A stretch of 64,000 bases of DNA from Rubripirellula tenax (GTDB lineage Bacteria > Planctomycetota > Planctomycetia > Pirellulales > Pirellulaceae): assembly GCF_007860125.1 (NCBI RefSeq), contig NZ_SJPW01000001.1, positions 1,449,055-1,513,054 of the forward strand. The letters run 5' to 3'. Below the pieces are notes generated by a model. The model was not told the DNA's origin and did not search any database. It saw only the letters and a list, made by a program, of their open reading frames with translations. The stretch's first letter is position 1. Every line of letters begins with the position of its first letter. Position numbers and translations under genes: made by a program. Positions 21,001-28,789 of this stretch are shown in pieces.

Positions 21001-21114
21001 CGAAACCGTTTCGATGGGGTCCGATCGACTGCATCCAAAGACGGCAAGCAATACCGTCATCGCGACATGCGCTCGAAAAAACGCAACAGATCGGCCCAGT
21101 TTAGGAGTTAGCAT
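18037..21114 (-). CDS. TPR / FG-GAP / ASPIC-UnbV repeat lipoprotein (second copy)
   Basis: This 1025-residue protein is a paralogue of the one at 10652-13744. The lipoprotein signal reads AMTVLLAVFGC. A Pro/Thr/Glu-rich linker (EPTRTEPTRTEPP) is followed by TPR-type repeats to about residue 400. FG-GAP/VCBS repeats come next (VADFDRDGNPDLYFAQGAS, DWNQDGFDDLYVANLG, DYNNDGAVDIVVTNGHV), then a C-terminal UnbV domain (GNGYLCRNEPVVHFGLGA, IQWPDGTESQF). It precedes the heptaheme cytochrome gene on the same strand. The shared architecture suggests a duplicated unit; the biochemical role of this family is not established. Confidence 0.88.
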   Translation of the reverse strand: MLTPKLGRSVAFFRAHVAMTVLLAVFGCSRSDPIETVSDSQRTSSSEEKGDSATGKPMTSPEPTRTEPTRTEPPVETADKNQAVDAAIGSGRLSDAAAMLKRMLVRDPGDASILFRLAQVLKDLGDVRGAIDLLGEIPSDDPQAGVAAFGQAADWCMEIEDWGGAAKRYRQILSWYPDANVARRPLAYIYNRQGRRYEAARLIRSLCQAGDVREDELQSLISVPDAIYHRAETVASLAAGDRPYLPIGNTGRARQAYTEDDLATTARLLRAELDRGDAPNWVWAFYGRVVTEMQDEAATNWWLENVTSDVRPHPEYWVAIGTLQVNDGKFREAIGAFLRAVAEEPSDNRTIRRLRQCFLSINENDSAEFWGLRFQANTLLRRDTQKIAGASPPDAELFREISGRLERLHRRIESVMWRSIAMLYDDQAGESLADLNAIRLQLIQQQMSFPTPAELAGEIDIDQFPASDEKLASLRIEVPEDSGRTFEATDANFVDVAAAWGCDHTFQPGAKDIRSGFAIYQQIGGGVAVADFDRDGNPDLYFAQGASDPPEFETRASNVMVRNLDSLLSDITELCGATETSFSTGVTAGDWNQDGFDDLYVANLGPDLLLINNGDGTFRKSDWRLASDSIHGIDSSAAIADVTGDGLPDLITVRYVDDPSDFERPVPNEQGEVEKTFGPLLYRAVSDRVYVNTPGGRGRPSLFSSDDEARATGLGIVVADLVGGPGNDVFVGNDVQRNQLWTRSKEPDSVAGSPVWEEVAMLRGCAFNRDGSPTASMGIAAADYDFNQQLDLHIANFAKESVSLYLGQNGGFRDRSLAYGLTDPSRPHVGFGSQPIDYNNDGAVDIVVTNGHVDAVAGDTAPLNQPFQLFANVGETFEPIVAGKSGSYATTPHIGRAMATVDLDRDGRQDLVITHMGQPSAVLVNQSSETGHYLDLELVGVDCERLPIGAVATIEAGGRKSRQWLVGGNGYLCRNEPVVHFGLGAQSQVDLLTIQWPDGTESQFHDLPIDRRIVIVQGDESWFVQ

Positions 21115-21360
21115 CGTTTGCCGAACTTAGTGAAGACCGTCGCTTCGAGACGGCGACGAGGAGGCATCATTCTAGTGTTTTGGGACGACTCCATTTTAGA
21201 GCAACGAAACACGTTGGAAGTTCTGGTTGGTGTTGCGTTTTGGGCGAAAGCCTTGACGGCCCCACCAGCGGCCGACACGGGAACGTTTAACTTTCCCGGT
21301 CAATCGCTCGAGCCAGAGTTGACTCGGAAGAAATGGCTGAGCCCGTGGACTCAACCGCAA

Positions 21361-21434
21361 TCGGGGCGACAGGATTCGAACCTGCGACCTACTGGTCCCA
21401 AACCAGTCGCGCTACCAGCCTGCGCCACGCCCCG
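21361..21434 (-). tRNA. tRNA-Pro (anticodon TGG)
   Basis: Read on the minus strand the molecule starts CGGGGCG and ends CGCCCCG plus discriminator A, giving a seven-pair acceptor stem. The anticodon arm is ACTGG-TTTGGGA-CCAGT with anticodon TGG. The T arm contains GGTTCGAATCC. No CCA is encoded at the 3' end. Confidence 0.95.
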
Positions 21435-21566
21435 TTCAGTTGCGTTTGCACAGAGTAGCTGACCGGCGGCTTTTGCGAAAGGTTCACTTGCATCATGCTT
21501 TTTGGAGCCGTCCGACCGGTCGGCGGCAACGGGCTTGGCTTCATCTGGATGCGGGAAAAACGGCAA

Positions 21567-22571
21567 ATGCGAGTCTTAGTGACCGGATGCGGTGGCTTTT
21601 TGGGGGGCGAAATCGTTCGTCAATTGCTGGAACGTGGCGACGAAGTTGTCGGAATTTCTAGAAAGGAATACCCCGATTTGGTCGCAATCGGGATGAAGCC
21701 GGTCCGCGGCGACTTGTCGGATCCTGATTTTTTTCGTCGCAGTGGATCCGAAATCGAGTTCGGAACCCTCGATGCCGTCGTTCATACCGCTGCAGTGGCC
21801 GGTGTTTGGGGGCCTTGGCAGCACTATTTTCGCAACAATGTGACGGCGACGGAAAACGTGATCGCGGCCTGCCAGTCCCGCGGCATCGGGCGACTCGTTT
21901 TCACCAGCAGCCCCAGCGTAACGTTCGCCGGCACCGACCAACGGGGCGTCGACGAATCCGAACCCTATCCGACCCGCTGGCTGTGCCACTATTCGCACAC
22001 CAAAGCGATCGCCGAACAAGCCGTGATCGCGGCCGATACCGTGGGAGACTTGAGAACGGTTTCGCTGCGGCCTCACTTGATTTGGGGTGAAAACGACCCT
22101 CATTTGCTGCCGCGAATGATCGAAAGAGCCCGTCAAGGACGGCTCCGAATCGTTGGCGACGGGAACAACCGGGTGGATACGGTCCACGTGATTAACGCAG
22201 CAGCCGCCCATCTGGATTCGCTCGACTCACTGGCCGGCGATGCCGAACGAGCTGCCGGACGGGCCTACTTCATCACGCAAGACGAACCGGTCGATTGCTG
22301 GGATTGGATCGGCGAAGTGTGCCGGATCGCCGGCGTCCGTCCGCCCGACAAACGGATCTCGGCCGGTACTGCATATCGGCTGGGGGGGGCGTTGGAAGCG
22401 ATCTATCGAATTCTGAGAAAATCAGACGAGCCGCCCATGACGCGATTCGTGGCGGCTCAATTGTCGACCGATCACTACTTCGATACGTCCGCGGCCAAGC
22501 AACGGCTGGGTTATCGGGTGCGAATCAGCATGGAAGAGGGGCTGGATCGGTTGCGACGGGCTTGGGCATAA
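21567..22571 (+). CDS. NAD(P)-dependent 3-beta-HSD/OleD-like reductase (extended SDR)
   Basis: The start is taken at MRVLVTGCGG (21567), the Rossmann GxxGxxG motif being VTGCGGFLGG; an in-frame ATG at 21549 is also possible. The catalytic Tyr-Lys pair is in CHYSHTKAIAEQ. The block VFTSSPSVTFAG, followed by GVDESEPYP, is characteristic of the 3-beta-hydroxysteroid dehydrogenase group, and particularly of OleD, which reduces 2-alkyl-3-ketoacids in long-chain olefin biosynthesis. The rest of an ole cluster (OleA, OleB, OleC) is not here. The next genes are a ketoacyl synthase and an acyl carrier protein, which points to an acyl-chain pathway. The 334-residue length is usual. Confidence 0.82.
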   Translation: MRVLVTGCGGFLGGEIVRQLLERGDEVVGISRKEYPDLVAIGMKPVRGDLSDPDFFRRSGSEIEFGTLDAVVHTAAVAGVWGPWQHYFRNNVTATENVIAACQSRGIGRLVFTSSPSVTFAGTDQRGVDESEPYPTRWLCHYSHTKAIAEQAVIAADTVGDLRTVSLRPHLIWGENDPHLLPRMIERARQGRLRIVGDGNNRVDTVHVINAAAAHLDSLDSLAGDAERAAGRAYFITQDEPVDCWDWIGEVCRIAGVRPPDKRISAGTAYRLGGALEAIYRILRKSDEPPMTRFVAAQLSTDHYFDTSAAKQRLGYRVRISMEEGLDRLRRAWA

Positions 22572-22626
22572 ATGCGATGCGAGGCTTGATGAAACCGAAG
22601 TGTCGGAGACTTCCATTCGCAAAAGA

Positions 22627-22651
22627 CCAGCCCGTTGCCTTAAAACGGCTG
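22627..22651 (+). terminator. Imperfect hairpin after the OleD-like gene
   Basis: CCAGCC and GGCTGG form a stem with a bulged inner CGTT/AAAC region. It is followed by ATTG rather than a T-run, so termination is uncertain. Confidence 0.3.
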
Positions 22652-22733
22652 GATTGTTAGCCTTTCCGGTTACCTCCCGCGGGTAAGATTCGGTAAGCCG
22701 AGTCCCCACCAACGTCACTCAATACGCAATCCA

Positions 22734-23993
22734 GTGATCGCACCCAGCCGCGCCTCCGAACTGCCCGATCACCAACGCATTGTCATCACGGGGATCGGCC
22801 TGACCGCCCCCAATGGCAACGATTGGCAATCCTATCGCGCGGCCCTTTTGGAAGGCCGAAGCGGGGTTCAGCCCTACGAAATTCGGTACTTCGGCAAAAC
22901 GCTGGCGGGCATCTGCGACTTCGACACGCTGCGGTACCAAACCAAGAAAGATCTTCGACGGGGCACCCGCGCCGGCAGCGTCGGCATCTATGCGGCCAAC
23001 GAAGCAGTCGAGCATTCGGGGCTAGACTGGGAAAACATCGACAAGTCGCGAGTCGGCATTTACGTCGGCGTCACCGAACACGGCAACGTCGAAACCGAGA
23101 ACGAGATTTTCCTGATCAAGGGATTTGATTACGACACCAGTTGCTGGTCGCACCATCACAACCCGCGAACCGTCGCCAACAATCCGGCGGGTGAGATCGC
23201 GTTGAACATGGGCATCACCGGGCCCCACTACACCATCGGCGCCGCGTGTGCCGCCGGTAACGCGGGGCTGATCCAAGGCGCACAAATGCTGCGATTGGAC
23301 GAATGCGATGTTGCGATCGCCGGCGGAACCAGCGAAAGCATTCATACGTTCGGTATCTTCGCCAGCTTCAATAGCCAGAACGCGCTCGCAACCAACGACG
23401 ATCCGACCAAGGCGTCACGTCCGTTCGATGTCAACCGCAACGGGATCGTGGTCGCCGAAGGCGGATGCCTATACACACTGGAACGGCTCAGCGATGCGAA
23501 GGCCCGTGGTGCCGAAATCATCGGCGAATTGGTCGGTTACGCGATGAACACGGACGCGACCGACTTTGTGCTTCCCAATCCCGAGCGGCAAGCCCAGTGC
23601 GTGGAATTGGCGCTGAAGCGGGCCGGCTTAGAACCCGATCAAATCGACATTGTCAGCACTCACGCGACCGGCACCAGCAGCGGTGATACCCAGGAATGTT
23701 TGGCGCTGCGAAACGTATTTGGAAACTGCACCAACACGCGAATCAACAACACCAAAAGCTACATCGGCCACGCGATGGGTGCGGCCGGGTCACTGGAACT
23801 TGCCGGCAACCTGTCTTCGTTCCAAGACCGTGTCGTTCACCCAACGATCAACGTCGACGAATTGGACCCCGGGTGTGCACTGCCTGGCTTGGTATTGAAT
23901 GAATCGCAACAGGTCGCCAAAGTCGATTACATCCTCAATAATTCTTTCGGGATGCTCGGCATTAACTCGGTCGTGATCATCGGCCGCGTCTAA
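22734..23993 (+). CDS. Beta-ketoacyl-[acyl-carrier-protein] synthase, FabF-like
   Basis: A 419-residue KAS I/II type condensing enzyme with the full catalytic triad: Cys in TIGAACAAGNAG, His in VSTHATGTSSGD, and His in KSYIGHAMGAAGS. It catalyses decarboxylative condensation of an acyl chain with malonyl-ACP. The start is a GTG at 22734, and the core fold begins at QRIVITGIGLTAPNG. An acyl carrier protein gene follows after 74 bases, so the pair may form a dedicated carrier-synthase module rather than the housekeeping FabF. That separation from primary metabolism is an inference from context. Confidence 0.9.
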   Translation: MIAPSRASELPDHQRIVITGIGLTAPNGNDWQSYRAALLEGRSGVQPYEIRYFGKTLAGICDFDTLRYQTKKDLRRGTRAGSVGIYAANEAVEHSGLDWENIDKSRVGIYVGVTEHGNVETENEIFLIKGFDYDTSCWSHHHNPRTVANNPAGEIALNMGITGPHYTIGAACAAGNAGLIQGAQMLRLDECDVAIAGGTSESIHTFGIFASFNSQNALATNDDPTKASRPFDVNRNGIVVAEGGCLYTLERLSDAKARGAEIIGELVGYAMNTDATDFVLPNPERQAQCVELALKRAGLEPDQIDIVSTHATGTSSGDTQECLALRNVFGNCTNTRINNTKSYIGHAMGAAGSLELAGNLSSFQDRVVHPTINVDELDPGCALPGLVLNESQQVAKVDYILNNSFGMLGINSVVIIGRV

Positions 23994-24067
23994 AACTTAA
24001 CCTATCTACCACATTTTCTTAGATCACAACCATCGTCGGAACCGACGTTTGGGGAGCAAAATAAGCG

Positions 24068-24328
24068 ATGACGCCTGCTGAAATTCGAGACGAGATTTTG
24101 GACATCCTCGAGGACATCTCGCCAGACGACGACCTCGATGGCTTGGACGACCAAAAAGCGTTTCGCGAACAACTCGAACTCGACAGCATGGACTTCTTGG
24201 ACATCGTCATGGAACTGCGAAAACGCCACCGTGTCCAGATTCCTGAAGAAGACTACGGCCACTTGGCCAGCATGCATTCGACGGTGACCTATTTGGAACC
24301 GAAGATGCGAGACATCGTTAAGTCGTAA
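24068..24328 (+). CDS. Acyl carrier protein
   Basis: An 86-residue acidic protein with the four-helix ACP pattern. The phosphopantetheine-accepting serine lies in LELDSMDFLDIV at the start of helix II. The sequence is more divergent than a housekeeping AcpP (LDSMD in place of the typical DSLD), which fits a specialised ACP serving the adjacent ketoacyl synthase. Confidence 0.9.
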   Translation: MTPAEIRDEILDILEDISPDDDLDGLDDQKAFREQLELDSMDFLDIVMELRKRHRVQIPEEDYGHLASMHSTVTYLEPKMRDIVKS

Positions 24329-24357
24329 CTTCTCTAGACCTCCAACGGTTCATTGCG

Positions 24358-24789
24358 GTGAATGGGTTTCGATCCGGCCTGTTGACGATCGCTATCGCTG
24401 CCACCGTTGGCGTTGGGATGGCCGATCCCCCAGCCGACAATGCCGTTCGCAGCCGCAAGGAGATTCTGCGAGACGCCAGCGACGCGGGCGTCGGCCTTAG
24501 CATCGGTCGGCACCGGGGTTATCAACCCGCCGCCGATCTGGCCCAGCGGCGGAGTCAATTCTTTGGCCCCGATGTCGGGGCGACCGATGAATTGGCCAAT
24601 CGGTTGCTCAACCAACAATTGCTGTATCGCAACTTCTATCGACAAGGGGGCCCGATCGGTTGTCCCGCCGATTTCAGGTCACCGATTTACCAATGGCAAC
24701 CGCCCGTCGTCCAGCAGGACGGTCGCCAGTGGTTGATCCAGCCTGGGTATTTTTGGTTCCGACCGACGTCACCGCTCTGGACCCCGTGA
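24358..24789 (+). CDS. Putative small secreted protein
   Basis: A 143-residue frame starting at a GTG. The first 22 residues (MNGFRSGLLTIAIAATVGVG) look like a signal peptide. The remainder is hydrophilic and rich in Gln, Arg, Pro and Trp (YQWQPPVVQQDGRQWL) and matches no family I recognise. No clear ribosome-binding site precedes the GTG. A competing minus-strand frame at 24334-24645 looks less protein-like. Confidence 0.5.
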   Translation: MNGFRSGLLTIAIAATVGVGMADPPADNAVRSRKEILRDASDAGVGLSIGRHRGYQPAADLAQRRSQFFGPDVGATDELANRLLNQQLLYRNFYRQGGPIGCPADFRSPIYQWQPPVVQQDGRQWLIQPGYFWFRPTSPLWTP

Positions 24790-25075
24790 ATCCAAATTGC
24801 GACAACCCGCGTGTCATTCCGACGACACAGCAGGGTATTCTGGGTCCATTTTCAGCCACGGCAAGACTCAAAAAAACATCCTAAAAAACCCATAACCAAC
24901 TTACCACAAACGACTTACGACGAAAACAGGAACTCAACAACGGTGACAGAAGACAAGTTTGGCGCGGTTGATGCAGTATTATTGCAATCGCGGTCCAGGC
25001 ACTTCGCCTGACCCAGCAACCTCCGCCGCGCCGGCAACTCGCCGCACGTGGCAACCGCAGAAAGGCCCCCCAAAG

Positions 25076-25462
25076 ATGTTAACGCTCACCAAGTGGATGG
25101 TGGCACCCGTTCTTGCCGCCGGTTTATTGTTCGCTACCGACACACCAACGGCCAACGCTGGTGGGTTTTCCATTTCGATCGGAAATGGGGGATTCGGCAA
25201 TGGTGGTTACCGATCGTATCGCCCCAGTTACGGTGGCGGTTACTACAACTCCTACCGACCGTCCTACGGCACGAACTACGGCGTCCGCTACGGACACGTG
25301 CCCAGTTACCAAGTGCCTCGCTACTCGGTCCCTCTCTATCGCAGCAACTACGGCGGTCACTACGACTACCATCCAACCGAAGTCGTACCGCACGGCAATC
25401 ACTACGACGTGTACCCCGGTCACTACGACTACCACCGTGGCAGCCATTACGGCCACCACTAA
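25076..25462 (+). CDS. Secreted Tyr/Gly/His-rich small protein
   Basis: A 128-residue protein starting MLTLTKWMVAPVLAAGLLFA, a signal peptide with probable cleavage after TANA. The mature part is built from repeated Gly-Tyr, Ser-Tyr and His-Tyr dipeptides (YRSYRPSYGGGYYNSYRPSY, then GHYDYHPTE and GHYDYHRGSHYGHH at the end). The His-rich tail might bind metal; this is speculation. A strong terminator follows. Similar short Tyr-rich secreted proteins are common in planctomycetes and uncharacterised. Confidence 0.72.
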   Translation: MLTLTKWMVAPVLAAGLLFATDTPTANAGGFSISIGNGGFGNGGYRSYRPSYGGGYYNSYRPSYGTNYGVRYGHVPSYQVPRYSVPLYRSNYGGHYDYHPTEVVPHGNHYDVYPGHYDYHRGSHYGHH

Positions 25463-25540
25463 CCCAAGTCGGGCCAGCCACCTCTAGCCAAGCACCGAAA
25501 ACGGGGTCGGCCAAACGTTGCGGTTTCCGTTAAACATTCA

Positions 25541-25575
25541 CCGCCGTTCTGTGAAAGCAGAGCGGCGGTTTTTTT
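25541..25575 (+). terminator. Rho-independent terminator
   Basis: An eleven-base stem (25541-25551 with 25558-25568, one G-U pair) around TGAAAG is followed by seven T residues. It closes the Tyr-rich protein gene. Confidence 0.9.
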
Positions 25576-25645
25576 ATGCCTGGTCGATCAGTGTTGCGAT
25601 CAAAATCGTTACGGTTAACAAACGGGCCGACGGTTTCTAAACTCG

Positions 25646-26278
25646 ATGCTTCCTTTCGAATCGTCCTCTGCGTTCGACCACACCAATCCCCCATCGCATT
25701 CCATGCTTCCCAACGATCGACGGTACCAATTCGGCGGTCTTTTATTTCTCGTGTCGTTGACCGTATTTTTTGTGTCGAGCATTTTGCTCTATGCGATCTA
25801 CGCCTATTCCCGACGCGGCGACGTGCAGAGCACCGCAGCACTGCCGCAGAGCTTTCTTATCAGCACGGTTTGCTTGATCGTGATCAGCGGCCTGGTTCAC
25901 ATGGCGACACGATCGGTGCGTCGCGATCGTCGGGTTGCCACGACGACACTGCTTACCATCAGCGCCATGTCGGGAACGATCTTCATGGGAGTCCAGTTTT
26001 TGGCCATGAGCGAGATGCTGGCGGGCCCAGCCCTTCGAGGCGGCACCGGCAAAGGCGTCGCCGGAATGGTGGCCGTGTTAGCCCTATTGCATGCCTTGCA
26101 CGTCGCCGGTGGCGTGATCGCATTGGGCATCGTGGCGATGCGTTCGTGGAAAGGCTGTTACGACCACGAACGACATTGGCCGGTCGATTTCTCGGCCCAG
26201 TACTGGCACTTTCTCGACGGCGTTTGGTTGTTCATGCTGGCGGCCTTTTGGTTCACCACAGGCGGATTCGATTTTTGA
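25646..26278 (+). CDS. Haem-copper oxidase subunit III-like membrane protein
   Basis: A 210-residue protein with five hydrophobic segments. Two COX3 signatures are present: HALHVAGGVIALG and, near the C-terminus, SAQYWHFLDGVWLFMLAAFW. Subunit III stabilises proton-pumping oxidases in the membrane and has no redox centre. No subunit I or II gene is adjacent, so this is an isolated copy. Translation could instead start at the second Met (25703, MLPNDRRYQFGG), which leaves a more usual short N-terminus before the first helix. Confidence 0.78.
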   Translation: MLPFESSSAFDHTNPPSHSMLPNDRRYQFGGLLFLVSLTVFFVSSILLYAIYAYSRRGDVQSTAALPQSFLISTVCLIVISGLVHMATRSVRRDRRVATTTLLTISAMSGTIFMGVQFLAMSEMLAGPALRGGTGKGVAGMVAVLALLHALHVAGGVIALGIVAMRSWKGCYDHERHWPVDFSAQYWHFLDGVWLFMLAAFWFTTGGFDF

Positions 26279-26285
26279 AGTCTCG

Positions 26286-26954
26286 TCACTTCACTTTCAT
26301 TTCCTTGACGATCGCGGCAGCTTCGATCGCGTTGTCAATCACCGCCGACCAATTCTGATGACGAATGAAATTCTGGGGCGCGATCCAAGCGCCGCCGACG
26401 GCGATGATGTCGTTGTGATACAGATACGCGGTCATGTTTTCGGGATTGATGCCACCGGACACGAAATATCGGATCCCCAAATGCTCGTACGGCATCGCCA
26501 TGGTTCGCAAGTACTTGATTCCCCCGATCGGTTCGATCGGGAACACTTTCAATTGCCGGCACCCCAATTCGATCGCCGATTCCATTTCGGACGGTGTGAT
26601 CACGCCCGGTGCAAACGGAAAACCATTTTGCCGAGCCTCGCGAACGACTGCTGGCGACAACCCGGGTGCGACTCCGAACGCAGCGCCCGCTGCTATCGCT
26701 TCGTGGACTTGATCCGCCATCAATATGGTCCCCGCACCGACTAACATGCCGGGAACCTCATCGCGGATGCGTTTCATCGCCTCGGCCGCCGCGCGGGTGC
26801 GAAAGGTGACTTCCATCACATCGATGTGACACGCAAGCAATGCCTTGGCCAGCGGCACGGCATCGTCCGAATTGTCGATCATGACGACGGCCATTGCACC
26901 GCACCCACCGATGCGTGCGAGAAGTTCGGGCGAAAAATCAGCGTCGCTGGTCAT
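26286..26954 (-). CDS. eda: 2-dehydro-3-deoxy-phosphogluconate (KDPG) aldolase
   Basis: A class I aldolase of 222 residues from the ATG at 26954. It cleaves KDPG to pyruvate and glyceraldehyde 3-phosphate in the Entner-Doudoroff and uronate pathways. The Schiff-base lysine lies in CRQLKVFPIEPIGG, the substrate-binding Glu in the TFRTRAAAEAMKRI region, and GVITPSEMESAIELG is characteristic. A frame extends upstream to 27086 but would run back into the preceding gene. It is 28 bases downstream of the peptidase-LRR gene on the same strand. Confidence 0.9.
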   Translation of the reverse strand: MTSDADFSPELLARIGGCGAMAVVMIDNSDDAVPLAKALLACHIDVMEVTFRTRAAAEAMKRIRDEVPGMLVGAGTILMADQVHEAIAAGAAFGVAPGLSPAVVREARQNGFPFAPGVITPSEMESAIELGCRQLKVFPIEPIGGIKYLRTMAMPYEHLGIRYFVSGGINPENMTAYLYHNDIIAVGGAWIAPQNFIRHQNWSAVIDNAIEAAAIVKEMKVK

Positions 26955-26982
26955 CGTTCTTTTCCATGGAAGCGTCAGGTGG

Positions 26983-28698
26983 TCAGGGTGCAGAACGCAA
27001 CTGCAACGGATTGAAATCGGCCGACGTTGATTGACGCAGCCGGTCCGTCCCCGCGTTCGTGATCTCGGTCCGTTGAACGTCGACACTGCTTAGCTTACCC
27101 ATCCCAAGGATCGCGGGGATCGATTGATCGGTAATCTTGGTGCCCGTCATCCAAAGCACTTCGATACCTGCGGCCGACTTGACCGCGTCGATCACACGAT
27201 CATCGACCTTTGTCCAACTGAGATCCAATTCACGCAGTTTGTTCGCACCGGCCAACCAGGTCGCCAAACCAGCATCAATGCGGGTCGCTTCCAGCGTCAA
27301 TTGCTCGATCCTTTGGGACGACGGAACCAGGCCGGTCACCGCGTCGTTTCCGATCGGCAATCGAGCCAAATCCAACCAGGTCAAGTTCGCCTGAACCCCC
27401 ATCGAAGCCAGCCCAACGGACGTCACCTCGCATCCGGCCAAGCACAGCGATTCGAGTGAGCGCGTCGGCCGATTCGCAATCAGGACCGCGTCGTCGACGG
27501 CCAGAAACGGACGCGTCGATGCATCATCCGGCATCGAAACCGGATCATCACCGAAATCCACGTCGATCTGGTACAGCTTCGCCAATTCGCGATAGACCCA
27601 CATACGATCCTTGGCATCGTTGCCATCGATCAAACGATGCATTTGCGTAATCGCATGAGCATACCACCGCGCGATGTCATCGCGTTTCTGGGCCGCCAAT
27701 CGCCCGTCACGCTGCAGTTCGTCGATTGACATCTCATCACCGCCGACGAGCGTTCGATAGCGACCGAATTGCAACCGCGGCGAATCCCAACCGCCGACCG
27801 TCGCGAAGGTGTCACCGACAAACAGTGACTCAAAGTATCCGGCGATCCCTTCGACCAACCAGAAACCCGATCGTTCGCCCGGCATCGACCGAGCGAGTCG
27901 GCTGCGCGTCGCTTCGCGAAAAAGTTGATGCACCAATTCATGACGCCGCGTCGCCGCATCGTCAACGTCGGAAGCGTACAAGCACATCGCTTTCCGAGCG
28001 TCGCTATAAAACCCCGTCGACCGTTCGATTCCGGGAACGTCTCGGCTGAGCGCGAGCGCGTATTCCACGGCGTCACGAAACAACACCACCTTCAATTTGC
28101 TTCGGACCGTGATCCGTCCGCGATTGTCGGCCAAGTGATTCGACACCGGTGACGTCGCGTCCCAACCGTCGAACACGCCGGACACTTGATCACGGGCTTC
28201 CCAAAGTGGAAAGAACATCTGGGTCCACACCCAATAACAACGCTCTAAGTCCGTGGCCACCGCCGACGACGCCGCCTCGTCCGCTTGGCTGTAGATCACG
28301 AAATGCGGCGTATCGATTTCGGCGTAGGTTCCTGGCTTCCATCGCAACCAAGTCGGCGCAGTGCGACTGCGTTTCGCCGACCAGTTTGGCGCATCGCCAA
28401 TCGGCAAGCCCAAAAATCGACGAAGCACACCGTCGGTCGGATCGCGGCGATGTGCTTTCCACACCTGCAAATAAGCACTCCAACCGCCGCTACGATTTCC
28501 AACATTGGCTTGGTCCATCGCATCGTCGGGGAACCGCGAAGTGGGCGACAACTCGTCACATTGGACATTCGCATCCAGGGGAATGAACATCGTCGTACGA
28601 TCGATCCACGAGTCCACTGGATCGCCGGCTCGTGAATTCAATGCAGCTGCGAACAACCAAACCATCACGGCCAAGGCGGCTACCTTTTTCGCCATCAC
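26983..28698 (-). CDS. Exported putative zinc peptidase (DUF1570-like) fused to leucine-rich repeats
   Basis: A 571-residue protein with an N-terminal signal (MMAKKVAALAVMVWLFAAAL). The middle carries DTPHFVIYSQADEAASSA and a gluzincin-type HELVHQLF with a downstream glutamate in WLVEGIAGYFES, consistent with a peptidase MA/DUF1570 metallopeptidase-like domain. From about residue 420 there are four to five leucine-rich repeats (LTWLDLARLPIGNDAV, LRELDLSWTKVDDRVI). HExxH plus the glutamate suggest that zinc binding is intact; substrate unknown. It is followed by eda, probably in one transcript. Confidence 0.75.
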   Translation of the reverse strand: MMAKKVAALAVMVWLFAAALNSRAGDPVDSWIDRTTMFIPLDANVQCDELSPTSRFPDDAMDQANVGNRSGGWSAYLQVWKAHRRDPTDGVLRRFLGLPIGDAPNWSAKRSRTAPTWLRWKPGTYAEIDTPHFVIYSQADEAASSAVATDLERCYWVWTQMFFPLWEARDQVSGVFDGWDATSPVSNHLADNRGRITVRSKLKVVLFRDAVEYALALSRDVPGIERSTGFYSDARKAMCLYASDVDDAATRRHELVHQLFREATRSRLARSMPGERSGFWLVEGIAGYFESLFVGDTFATVGGWDSPRLQFGRYRTLVGGDEMSIDELQRDGRLAAQKRDDIARWYAHAITQMHRLIDGNDAKDRMWVYRELAKLYQIDVDFGDDPVSMPDDASTRPFLAVDDAVLIANRPTRSLESLCLAGCEVTSVGLASMGVQANLTWLDLARLPIGNDAVTGLVPSSQRIEQLTLEATRIDAGLATWLAGANKLRELDLSWTKVDDRVIDAVKSAAGIEVLWMTGTKITDQSIPAILGMGKLSSVDVQRTEITNAGTDRLRQSTSADFNPLQLRSAP

Positions 28699-28789
28699 GA
28701 CGTCTCCTTGCGTTAAACTAACGACCTCGCGTCACATGCCAAATCGTATGCCGCCCCCTCCGCATCGCAACCCCCACCAAGTTGTCACC

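Noticed and set aside
24334..24645. 103-codon minus-strand frame
   Set aside because: It opposes the plus-strand frame that has a signal peptide. Neither is certain, but the minus-strand product lacks a start signal and an obvious fold.
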